A DNA stretch of 64,000 bases, taken from assembly GCF_011170125.1 (NCBI RefSeq), contig NZ_BLLN01000003.1, positions 1 to 64,000 of the forward strand. Direction: 5' to 3'. A program made the translations under genes and the position numbers. Of this stretch, positions 52,512 to 60,172 are shown piece by piece (the stretch's first letter is position 1; the number at the start of each line of letters is the position of its first letter). The notes under the pieces were generated by a model, which worked only from the letters and a program-made list of their open reading frames with translations, had not been told where the DNA came from and ran no database searches. This DNA is from Streptomyces diastaticus subsp. diastaticus. GTDB taxonomy: Bacteria; Actinomycetota; Actinomycetes; Streptomycetales; Streptomycetaceae.

Positions 52512-54806
52512 TTGGCCCTGTCCCGGCTCGCCGAGCTCCATGGTGTCGCCACCTCTTACTCCCCCTCTCCGGACCGTGTCGTCCCGGCCGCCGAATCCGC
52601 CGTCGTGGCCGCGCTGGCCGCCCTCGGCGTCGACGCGAGCGGCCCCGAGGCGGTCCGGACCGCCCTGGAGGAAGCCGAAGCCGGACAGGCCGCCCGCCTG
52701 CTGCCGCCCACCGTGGTGCTCCGGTCCGCCGCCCCGTCGGCCGACCCGCGCACCGCGCCCGAACTGGCGGCACTGCCCCCGGGCACCCGGGTCCGCCTGA
52801 CCCGGGACCCCGACCCCGTCCCGGCCCGGCCCGCCCTCGCGGGCGGCCGGGACGCGGGCGAGGCGGCCCGCCGCGCCGCCCCCGCCGCCCAGGCGCCACC
52901 GCCCGCCTGGAACTGGACCGTCCCCCTCGTGCCGGCCGCCACCGCGCCGCCGCCCCCCGCCGGCAGCGCCCTCCCCCCGGCCGCCGACGTGCTGTGGGCC
53001 GTGCCGCTCGGCGTCCACCGCGTCGAGGCCACCACCCCCGACGGGCGCACCGCCTGCAGCCACCTCGTCATCGCCCCCGACCACATCCGCGGGCCCGAGA
53101 CCCGCTCCTGGGGCCTGCTCGTCCAGCTCTACTCGCTGCTGTCGCACCGTTCCTGGGGCATGGGCGACCTCGGCGACCTCACCGAACTCGCCGCCTGGGC
53201 CGGACGCGTCCACGGCGCGGGGTTCGTCCAGGTCAACCCGTTGCACGCGGCCGTCCCCGGCGCCCCCACCGACCCCTCTCCGTACCGGCCGTCCTCCCGT
53301 CGCTTCCCCGACCCGGTGCACCTGCGCGTCGAGGCCGTCCCCGAGTACATCGCGCTGACCGCGGACGTCCGCCCGCGCCTCGACGGGCTGCTGCGCCGCG
53401 CCGCCGCACTGCGCGCCGGGGTGCTCGCCGGAGAGGCGCTCATCGACCGCGACGCCGTCTGGGAGCTGAAGCGGGAAGCGCTCGAACACCTCTGCGCCGT
53501 ACCGCTCGCCCCGGGGCGCCAGGCCGCCTTCGACGACTTCACCGCCGCCCACGGCCAGGCCCTCACCGACCACGCCACCTGGGCGGCCCTGACCGAACGC
53601 CACGGCCCCCAGTGGTCACGGTGGCCCGCCCCGCTCACCGACCCGCGCTCCCCGCAGACCGCCGCCGCCCGCACCGAACTCGCCGCCCGCGTCGACTTCC
53701 ACCGTCGCCTCGCCTGGTACACCGACACCCAGCTCGCCGAGGCGCAGCGTGCCGCACGCGAGGCGGGCATGGCCGTCGGCCTCGTCCACGACCTGGCTGT
53801 CGGCGTCCACCCCGACGGCTCCGACGCCTGGTCCCAGCAGGACGTCCTCGCCGCCGGCATGTCGGTCGGCGCGCCCCCCGACGCCTTCAACGCCCTCGGC
53901 CAGGACTGGGGCCTGCCGCCCTGGCGCCCCGACCGCCTCGCCGACAACGGCTACGCCCCCTTCCGCGGCCTGCTCCGCTCGCTGCTGCGCAACGCCGGCG
54001 CCCTGCGCATCGACCACGTCATGGGCCTCTTCCGCCTCTGGTGGGTCCCGGCCGGCGCCCCGCCCACCGACGGCACCTACGTCCACTACGACGCCGAGGC
54101 CATGCTCGCCGTCCTCGCCCTGGAGGCCCACCGCGCCGGCGCGGTCGTCATCGGCGAGGACCTCGGCACCGTCGAGCCGGGCGTCCGCGAGACCCTTCAG
54201 CGGCACGGCGTCCTCGGCACCTCCGTCCTCTGGTTCGAGCGGGACTGGGACGGCTCCGGGCTGCCGCTGCCCGCCGAGGCGTGGCGCGCCTCCTGCGTCG
54301 CCACCGCCACCACCCACGACCTGCCCTCCACCGCCTCCCGCCTCACCGGTGACCACGTCCGCCTCCGCCACCGGCTCGGACTGCTCACCCGCCCCCTCGC
54401 CGAGGAGGAGGCGGAGGAGGCCGCCGCCACCGCCACCTGGCTCACCGTCCTCGACGGCCTCGGCCTGATGGGCGCCGCCCCCGGCGGGCACCTGCCCGGC
54501 GCCGCCCCCGACGAGGAGGCCGCCGTCCTCGCCGTCCACCGCTTCCTGCTCCGCACCCCGGCCCGCATGATCGGCGTCTGGCTCCCGGACGGCACCGGCG
54601 ACCGCCGCCCCCAGAACCTCCCGGGCACCTGGGACCAGTACCCCAATTGGCGGCTCCCCGTCGCCGACGCCCAGGGACACCCCGTCACCCTCGAACAACT
54701 GACCGCCTCCCCGCGCCTGGCCCGCCTGCTGCGCACCGTCGCCACCGAGGACCAGACACCCGCCCCCATGGCCCGTACGGCACCCCCGGACGCGCGGCCC
54801 GTCTAG
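52512..54806 (+). CDS. malQ: 4-alpha-glucanotransferase (amylomaltase)
   Basis: This 764-aa GH77 enzyme transfers maltooligosaccharide segments between glucans in maltose and glycogen metabolism. An N-terminal actinobacterial extension of about 160 residues precedes the barrel. Key segments are SHRSWGMGDLGDLTELAAWA, FVQVNPLHAAVPG, the nucleophile aspartate in LRIDHVMGLFRLWW, the acid/base glutamate in VVIGEDLGTVEPGV and the third acid in TTHDLPSTASRL. DNALGQ-type loops appear as FNALGQDWGLPPW. The start is TTG 52512, one base after the upstream gene, with AGGAGG correctly spaced. Confidence 0.96.
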   Translation: MALSRLAELHGVATSYSPSPDRVVPAAESAVVAALAALGVDASGPEAVRTALEEAEAGQAARLLPPTVVLRSAAPSADPRTAPELAALPPGTRVRLTRDPDPVPARPALAGGRDAGEAARRAAPAAQAPPPAWNWTVPLVPAATAPPPPAGSALPPAADVLWAVPLGVHRVEATTPDGRTACSHLVIAPDHIRGPETRSWGLLVQLYSLLSHRSWGMGDLGDLTELAAWAGRVHGAGFVQVNPLHAAVPGAPTDPSPYRPSSRRFPDPVHLRVEAVPEYIALTADVRPRLDGLLRRAAALRAGVLAGEALIDRDAVWELKREALEHLCAVPLAPGRQAAFDDFTAAHGQALTDHATWAALTERHGPQWSRWPAPLTDPRSPQTAAARTELAARVDFHRRLAWYTDTQLAEAQRAAREAGMAVGLVHDLAVGVHPDGSDAWSQQDVLAAGMSVGAPPDAFNALGQDWGLPPWRPDRLADNGYAPFRGLLRSLLRNAGALRIDHVMGLFRLWWVPAGAPPTDGTYVHYDAEAMLAVLALEAHRAGAVVIGEDLGTVEPGVRETLQRHGVLGTSVLWFERDWDGSGLPLPAEAWRASCVATATTHDLPSTASRLTGDHVRLRHRLGLLTRPLAEEEAEEAAATATWLTVLDGLGLMGAAPGGHLPGAAPDEEAAVLAVHRFLLRTPARMIGVWLPDGTGDRRPQNLPGTWDQYPNWRLPVADAQGHPVTLEQLTASPRLARLLRTVATEDQTPAPMARTAPPDARPV

Positions 54807-54814
54807 GCGTTCGC

Positions 54815-54820
54815 TACGTT
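54815..54820 (+). promoter_or_regulatory. -10 box TACGTT, probable leaderless promoter
   Basis: TACGTT ends 6 nt before GTG 54827 with no ribosome binding site between. It suggests that the small membrane protein has its own start site besides readthrough from malQ. Confidence 0.55.
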
Positions 54821-54826
54821 GGCACC

Positions 54827-55057
54827 GTGGACAAGAAGAACTCTCTGCGCGCCGGTGCGGTGGTCGCCGGTACGACGCTGACGACGCTGCTCATGACGTC
54901 CCCTGCGCTGGCGCTCACGCGCGATGACGGGGATGACCCGGGGACGGGGCTGAGTGTGGTGGAGACCCTCGGGCTCTACGTGGCGCTGCCCATCGTGCTC
55001 TTCGTGGTGATCGCGGGGCTGGTCATGGTCATGGACAAGTCCGGCAAGCGTTCCTGA
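54827..55057 (+). CDS. Small membrane protein of unknown function
   Basis: This 76-aa protein has an N-terminal signal-like segment (AGAVVAGTTLTTLLMTSPAL), a short Asp/Gly-rich exposed stretch (RDDGDDPGTG) and one C-terminal transmembrane helix (LYVALPIVLFVVIAGLVMVM) ending KSGKRS. It is likely anchored with the middle outside. It starts 20 bp after malQ at a probable leaderless GTG. The family is widespread in Streptomyces next to malQ in my recollection, but no role is known. Confidence 0.82.
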   Translation: MDKKNSLRAGAVVAGTTLTTLLMTSPALALTRDDGDDPGTGLSVVETLGLYVALPIVLFVVIAGLVMVMDKSGKRS

Positions 55058-55141
55058 ACCCCGCTTGCCCGTCTGCCCGGCTCGGTGGCCCTCGGCCTCC
55101 CGGCCGGGCTGTCCTTTTGGCTGGGGCCCACTTGCCCGCAC

Positions 55142-55434
55142 GGGTCACTGATTGGCCTCAAGCGCCGGCCGGGCTATGGGGTGGCGATGTGGCTGGGCTC
55201 CGCCTCCGCCTACCCACCCCGACCCTGCGGGTCACTGATGGCCTCAAGCGCCGGCCGGGCTATAGGGATTCGCGGTTCCTCCGGTGCCCCGGTGCTGCCC
55301 TGCCCGGCCCAACCGGCGAACGCACCGCGACCCTCATAGCCCGGCCGGCGTTTGAGGCCATCGGTGACCGGCACGGTCGAGACGGAGCCCCGCAATCAAC
55401 AGCCCGGCCGGCGGTCGATGCCGGTCGGGGACCG
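55142..55434. repeat. Dispersed intergenic repeat cluster, direct and inverted copies
   Basis: Copies are at 55142-55177 and 55229-55263 (direct, GGGTCACTGATGGCCTCAAG, then CGCCGGCCGGGCTAT). A third at 55336-55369 is inverted (starting ATAGCCCGGCCGGCG), and a partial inverted one lies at about 55400-55434. The direct and inverted copies could form a large hairpin. The same core occurs at 27.9-28.05 kb. Confidence 0.85.
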
Positions 55435-55504
55435 GCACGGGCTAACCGGGGACCAGCCGGAAGGCAGCCCAGCCGGGCCGCAGGCCGGGGAGTGAGGCCG
55501 GGCG

Positions 55505-55510
55505 TAAGGT
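55505..55510 (+). promoter_or_regulatory. -10 box TAAGGT, probable leaderless promoter
   Basis: TAAGGT ends 7 nt before ATG 55518, and no ribosome binding site is present. Confidence 0.55.
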
Positions 55511-55517
55511 GCCGGGC

Positions 55518-56429
55518 ATGGCGCCCCCCGCCCCGGAATGGGACCTCCGCAAACTGAGAATCCTGCGTGCCCTGCGCCAGCACGGCACGGTCACGGCGAC
55601 AGCCGAGGCTCTGCTGATGGCCCCGTCGGCGGTCTCCCAGCAACTGTCGAACTTCGCCCGACAGTTGGGCGTCCCCCTGCTGGAGGCACACGGCCGCCGC
55701 GTCCGCCTCACGGACGCCGCCCACCTGGTCCTGCACCACGCCGACGAAGTCTTCGCCCAGCTGGAGCTAGCCGACGCCGACCTGGCGGCCCTGGTGAGGG
55801 GCGACGCGGGCCAGGTCCGGATCGGCGCGTTCTCGACGGCGGTCGCCGCCCTGGTCGTCCCCCTGGTGACGAGGCTGCGCGAGGAGGCCCCCGGCCTGGA
55901 GCTACGCGTCCGCGAGGCCGAGGCCGGGGAGGCGTACGACCTGCTGGCCGCCGGCGAGGTCGACCTCGCCCTGTCCCTGGCGGCCCACGCTCCGACCGTC
56001 CGCGACCCCAGGTTCACGAGGGTGCCCCTGCTGGCGGACCCCCTGGACGTGGCGCTCCCCAGCGCCCACCCCCTGGCGGGCACCCCCGACCTGCGCCTGG
56101 CCGACCTGGCGGCCGACCCCTGGATCTACGGCGCCGACGGCCCCTGGTCGGACATCACCCGCGCCGCCTGCGAGGCCGCCGGCTTCCGCCCGGAACAGGC
56201 CCACACCGCGACGGGCTGGCCCGCCATCCTGGCCCTGGTCGGCGCGGACCTGGGCGTCGCCCTGGTCCCACGCATGGTCAGCGCCGAGTACACCCCGGGA
56301 AGCGTCGTGGTCCGCCCTCTGGAGGCCGACCGCCCGCGCCGACACGTCATCGCCGCCGTCCGCCGGGGCGCCGAACAGGGCGGGGGACCGGTCGCCCGGG
56401 TCCTGGCGGCGCTGAGGGCCGGGGTCTGA
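55518..56429 (+). CDS. LysR-family transcriptional regulator
   Basis: This 303-aa regulator has an N-terminal winged helix-turn-helix (LRKLRILRALRQHGTVTATA, LLMAPSAVSQQLSNFARQLG, LLEAHGRRVRLTDAAHLVLH) and a C-terminal periplasmic-binding-protein-like effector domain (GQVRIGAFSTAVAALVVPLV to DLGVALVPRMV). The ligand and target are unknown, and no divergent enzyme gene is adjacent as is usual for LysR regulators. ATG 55518 is 7 nt after a TAAGGT box, so the mRNA is probably leaderless. Confidence 0.92.
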   Translation: MAPPAPEWDLRKLRILRALRQHGTVTATAEALLMAPSAVSQQLSNFARQLGVPLLEAHGRRVRLTDAAHLVLHHADEVFAQLELADADLAALVRGDAGQVRIGAFSTAVAALVVPLVTRLREEAPGLELRVREAEAGEAYDLLAAGEVDLALSLAAHAPTVRDPRFTRVPLLADPLDVALPSAHPLAGTPDLRLADLAADPWIYGADGPWSDITRAACEAAGFRPEQAHTATGWPAILALVGADLGVALVPRMVSAEYTPGSVVVRPLEADRPRRHVIAAVRRGAEQGGGPVARVLAALRAGV

Positions 56430-56500
56430 CGTACCGTCCGCCGGCCGGGCGCTTACCGTACGGGGGCGAGGCACGGGGCCGCGCAGAGGGAGGGGAGACC

Positions 56501-56890
56501 ATGAGCGAGTACGACCAGGGGCGGGGGCGCTGGGGTGACGCCGGGGGACTGGACGGGGCGATCACGGGGTCGCCGCGGTTCTCGGTGACCGGGGGCGGGA
56601 CGCGGCTGCGGGTGGAGTACCGGGTCGAGGGACGCGGCGTCGTCGAGCTGAACTACGCCCCGAAGGGGGAGGAGGGCGAGGAGGAGGTCTCCGTCGGCCA
56701 GCCCCGTCTTCCGTGGCGCCAGGAGGTCACCATGCGCGGCCCGGTCGCCATCCCGGTGCTGAGCGCCACCCTGGACGAGGACGGGGGACGGGCCGATCTG
56801 GTGGTCACGGTCGACGGGCGGGAGCGCGCCCGGGTCACCGTCAGCGGCGCGTCCGCCACCGGCGTCTGCGTCGCCGACCCGGGAGTGTGA
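56501..56890 (+). CDS. MmpS-like beta-sandwich protein without membrane anchor
   Basis: This 129-aa protein contains a pattern like actinobacterial MmpS transport-accessory domains: LRVEYRVEGRGVVELNYAPK, then QPRLPWRQEVTMRGPVAIPV and LVVTVDGRERARVTVSGASA, ending with a single cysteine in GVCVAD. MmpS proteins normally have an N-terminal membrane helix; here the first 25 residues are hydrophilic (MSEYDQGRGRWGDAGG), so it would be cytoplasmic. ATG 56501 follows GGGAGGGGAG. It is followed by a strong terminator. Confidence 0.7.
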   Translation: MSEYDQGRGRWGDAGGLDGAITGSPRFSVTGGGTRLRVEYRVEGRGVVELNYAPKGEEGEEEVSVGQPRLPWRQEVTMRGPVAIPVLSATLDEDGGRADLVVTVDGRERARVTVSGASATGVCVADPGV

Positions 56891-56926
56891 ACAGCGGCCC
56901 CCGCCGGTGAGGCGGGGGCCGCTGTT
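56890..56926. terminator. Strong bidirectional hairpin terminator
   Basis: Perfect 16-bp arms (AACAGCGGCCCCCGCC and its complement) with loop GGTGA begin at the MmpS-like stop codon. It separates that gene from the convergent FG-GAP gene. Confidence 0.9.
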
Positions 56927-56951
56927 CACGTACGGCTCGGACGCGTGGGCG

Positions 56952-59900
56952 TCAGGTCAGTGACCTCACCTGGCCCCACGTGCCGTCGTGCACGGTCACC
57001 GGGGTGCCGGGCGCCGAGGTCCCGCCCCGGTGGAAGAGGAGCGCGCCGCCCTGGGCGGAGGGCGCCGTCGTCCACAGGTCGGCCACGCCGTCGCCGTCTG
57101 CGTCGCCGGGGGCGGCGAGCAGCGGGTGGGCGGCGGGGGTGAAGCCCGTGCCGTAGGCGGTGCGGCGCGTGTCGTCGGCCAGCGAGAGCGGGTCGGTCGC
57201 GCCGTCCGCCCCGGCCCGGCCCCGGTACAGCCAGAGCTTGCCGTCGGCGGTGTCGCGGACCAGCAGGTCGGGGTGGCCGTCGCCGTCCAGATCACCGGCG
57301 GGGACCAGGGTGCGGCCCGCCCAGCCGCTGTCGGCCAGCGGGTAGCCCTCGTCCAGGTAACCGCCGCCGAACCCGGGCAGGTACCAGAGCGCGTCGCCGA
57401 TCACGGCGAGGAAGTCGGGGCTGACGGCCTGATCGGGCTGGCCGAGGTCGCCGAGGGAGACCAGCTGCCGGAAGGCGGCGGGGTCGATGTGCCCCTCGTC
57501 GCCGGGCCGGGTGAACTGGCGGACCTCCTGCCGGGTGAGGTCGGCGACCCGGCCCGTGCCGTCGGCCGGGTAGAGCCAGAGTGTGCCGTCGGCGTGCCGG
57601 GCCACCAGGTCCTCGAAGGAGTCGGCGGTCCAGTCCCCGCGCCGGGTGACCAGCGCGTCCTTCAGCCCGAGCGCGGGCAGGGCCGCCGCGGTGCCGACGG
57701 TGCCGCCGCTGCCGGCACCGGGGTGCAGCCGCAGCCCGCCGGAGGCGTCGAGCGAGTACAGGTCGGGGAAGCCGTCGCCGTTGGCGTCGCCGGGCTTGTC
57801 GGGTGTGCCGGGACTGTCCGCGTAGAAGGAGTACGCCTGGGTGTCGGACTTGTTGCCGGCGCGGTCGGTGCTGAAGACGTACAGGGTGTGCGGTCCCGCG
57901 TAACCGGGGGTCAGCCGGACGGTGACCGGGCCGCCGGCGGTGGCGGGTTCCGCCTTGGTGGTGGGCGGGGAGACGTTCAGGCCGTAGGTGTAGGAGACGA
58001 CGTCGGGGACGCCGCCGGAGGTGATGGTGAAGGAGCCGGGGGTACGTGCGGGCGCGCCGACCGAGCCGTCACCGCTGCCGGGGAACTCCGTGGAGCTGAC
58101 CTGGGGGAGGGCGGAGGGCCGGGCCGAGTCGAAGCCGAACTGGCAGCCGGGTGCGCCCTTGGTGGGCAGCCAGTCCGAGGCGCTGTGCGCGTCCCGTGCC
58201 TGCACCTTCCAGGAGAAGCGGCCGCCGCTGCCGAACCCCTCGTACTTCTTCAGGGTGTCCTTGCTGACGATGTGCTCGGCCCAGCCGCCACTGGTGATGT
58301 TGGTCTTGTCGACGTTGACGACGAGGACGCCGTCGGCCGCGTCGTTGGGGTGCTTGCCGGTGGGCCAGAGGTGGAAGCGGGCGGTGACCTTGTCGCCGTC
58401 GGGGTCGCTGACGCGGGCCCGCAGGGTCACGTCGGTGTTGCCGACGAAGACGTAAGGGGCCACGGCGCAGGCGGTGTCGTTGGCCGTGCTGGGCCGGGTC
58501 TCCATCGCCAGGGCGGTGTTGGGGGTGCGGTTGTAGCTGACGATGATCTTCGGGTTGGAGTTGAACCGCTTCCAGGTGAAGGTGTCCGTCTCCGAGCTGG
58601 CGCGCAGGCCCACGGTGATGTTGGCCCAGCCGTTGGCGGCGGAGCGCTTGGCGGCCTCGGTGGCGTTGAAGTCGACGGACTTCGCGCCGCAGCCGGTGTA
58701 GCCGTGGGCGAAGGACTTGGTCTGGAGGTGGGTCGCCCAGGAGGGCTGGTTGCTCCAGGTGGTGGAGGCGGAGATGCCGCCGGTCAGCCAGAGTTCGACG
58801 TTGCGGGCCTGGCAGGACCACGAGTAGGTGTTGGTGATCTGGAACTGGGCGGAGAGCACCGTGGCCCCCGCCAGCTCCTTGGAGTTGAGGCGGAAGAAGG
58901 CCCGCGAGGTGCCCTTGGTGTCGCTCTCGTAGCCGACCCGGGCCTCGTTGGCGTAACTCCCCGTCCAGTTGGTGCCGTTCCAGAAGGACGAGCTCTTGTG
59001 GCGGTCGTAGGCGATCGTCCAGGCCAGCTTGGAACCGCTGAAGTTGGGGTCGATGTAGACCGGGTAGCTGGTCTCCTCGCCGCGGAGCAGCTCCGGGTCC
59101 GGGGTGAGGGTCAGGGTGGACGCGGAGGTCTCCATGCCGACCTCGGCGGAGCGGACGTCGGGGGCGAGCGGGTCGACGGGGGAGAGCGTGTCGGCGGACC
59201 GGGCCCCCTGGGACCGCTGGGCCGGGGCGTCGCCCGAGTCCCACATGCGGGGTGTGGCGGTGGCGAAGAGCTCCTGGCCGGCCGGGTTGACGGCGCGCAG
59301 CGTGTTGGACTCCGCATCGCGCTCGACGGTGACGCCCTTGCCCTTCAGGCCGTAGGAGATCTCCTTCAGCGCGGGGTCGGCGGCCGCCTCGGCGCTGTGC
59401 ACGACGAGGACGTGCGAGAAGCCGTCGACCTGGGCGGTGACCGCGAGGTCGACGCCGTCGAGGACGTTCCGGTACGTGGCGGTGTTGCCCTGGAGGACCG
59501 GCGCGGGGAGTGTTTTCGGCCAACTCAGCTCGACACTGCGGCCCTGGTCGGTGAGGACGGCGAGCGGTCCGTCACCGCCGCCGGAGAAGCTCACGTCGCC
59601 GGCGGCCGAGCGGGGGGCGACGCGGCCGTCCTGGGTGGAGAGGGTGGTGTCGATGTCCTTCCACACGCCGTCCCGCTGGGTGCGGACCGGGGCCGCGTGC
59701 TGGGTGAGACGCAGGGTGCCGTCCGGCATGGCGTGCACCTCGCCGGTCTCGGTGCGGGCGGAGGCCACCTCCACCGGTGTCCCGGAGTCCTGGGCCCGGA
59801 CCATCGCCCGTGACTCCTCGGTGAGTTCGCCTCCGGTGCTCGGCGGGGGCGCGGTGGGCGGGGCCGCCTGGGCGGGGGCGGCGGTGATCAGGCAGGCGAG

Positions 59901-59969
59901 CGCGGCGACGGCGGCTGGTATCGCGAGCCGTCCGCGGCGCGGCGCGCCGGGTCTCTTCATGACCGGCAT
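56952..59969 (-). CDS. Large secreted FG-GAP/VCBS-repeat protein with DNRLRE-like region
   Basis: This exported protein of about 1005 aa has a signal peptide (AIPAAVAALACLITAAPAQA). An N-terminal region of Rhs-associated type (TYRNVLDGVDLAVTAQVDGF) comes first. A DNRLRE-like beta domain (TSRAFFRLNSKELAGATVLS, NVELWLTGGISASTTW) is next, then an Ig-like domain, and a C-terminal series of FG-GAP/calcium-type repeats (GDANGDGFPDLYSL, GDLDGDGHPDLLVRD, GDADGDGVADLW) that should form a beta-propeller. It is divergent from the Rhs gene, and the pairing suggests a joint surface role. ATG 59969 or ATG 59960 is the start; neither has a strong ribosome binding site. Confidence 0.88.
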   Translation of the reverse strand: MPVMKRPGAPRRGRLAIPAAVAALACLITAAPAQAAPPTAPPPSTGGELTEESRAMVRAQDSGTPVEVASARTETGEVHAMPDGTLRLTQHAAPVRTQRDGVWKDIDTTLSTQDGRVAPRSAAGDVSFSGGGDGPLAVLTDQGRSVELSWPKTLPAPVLQGNTATYRNVLDGVDLAVTAQVDGFSHVLVVHSAEAAADPALKEISYGLKGKGVTVERDAESNTLRAVNPAGQELFATATPRMWDSGDAPAQRSQGARSADTLSPVDPLAPDVRSAEVGMETSASTLTLTPDPELLRGEETSYPVYIDPNFSGSKLAWTIAYDRHKSSSFWNGTNWTGSYANEARVGYESDTKGTSRAFFRLNSKELAGATVLSAQFQITNTYSWSCQARNVELWLTGGISASTTWSNQPSWATHLQTKSFAHGYTGCGAKSVDFNATEAAKRSAANGWANITVGLRASSETDTFTWKRFNSNPKIIVSYNRTPNTALAMETRPSTANDTACAVAPYVFVGNTDVTLRARVSDPDGDKVTARFHLWPTGKHPNDAADGVLVVNVDKTNITSGGWAEHIVSKDTLKKYEGFGSGGRFSWKVQARDAHSASDWLPTKGAPGCQFGFDSARPSALPQVSSTEFPGSGDGSVGAPARTPGSFTITSGGVPDVVSYTYGLNVSPPTTKAEPATAGGPVTVRLTPGYAGPHTLYVFSTDRAGNKSDTQAYSFYADSPGTPDKPGDANGDGFPDLYSLDASGGLRLHPGAGSGGTVGTAAALPALGLKDALVTRRGDWTADSFEDLVARHADGTLWLYPADGTGRVADLTRQEVRQFTRPGDEGHIDPAAFRQLVSLGDLGQPDQAVSPDFLAVIGDALWYLPGFGGGYLDEGYPLADSGWAGRTLVPAGDLDGDGHPDLLVRDTADGKLWLYRGRAGADGATDPLSLADDTRRTAYGTGFTPAAHPLLAAPGDADGDGVADLWTTAPSAQGGALLFHRGGTSAPGTPVTVHDGTWGQVRSLT

Positions 59970-60106
59970 GGCACGTCTCTCTGTTCGGAAGGAGCCGGAC
60001 CCCGGGCGGGCACGCCCGGGGCGGAGCGGTACGGAAACGAGCTGAAGTGACTGACGTGTGGTCAAGTTTTAGCCAAGCATGACCATTTGATGAAGCTGAT
60101 CACACC

Positions 60107-60136
60107 TTGCCATTACACAATCATCACTCTTAAGGT
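60107..60136 (+). promoter_or_regulatory. Promoter of the Rhs gene: TTGCCA, 18 bp, TAAGGT
   Basis: -35 TTGCCA (60107-60112) and -10 TAAGGT (60131-60136) are correctly spaced in the only clearly A/T-rich patch of the 203-bp divergent region. The predicted start near 60143 gives a leader of about 30 nt. Confidence 0.6.
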
Positions 60137-60172
60137 GCGTCCGTTCCGGTCGGATCGAACAAGGGCGCACCC

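Larger units (their letters stand above)
55058..55517. other. Intergenic region built largely of dispersed repeats
   Basis: This 460-bp gap has no gene. It contains two direct and one inverted full copy of the dispersed repeat, plus a partial fourth, and ends with the LysR-gene -10 box. Confidence 0.7.
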
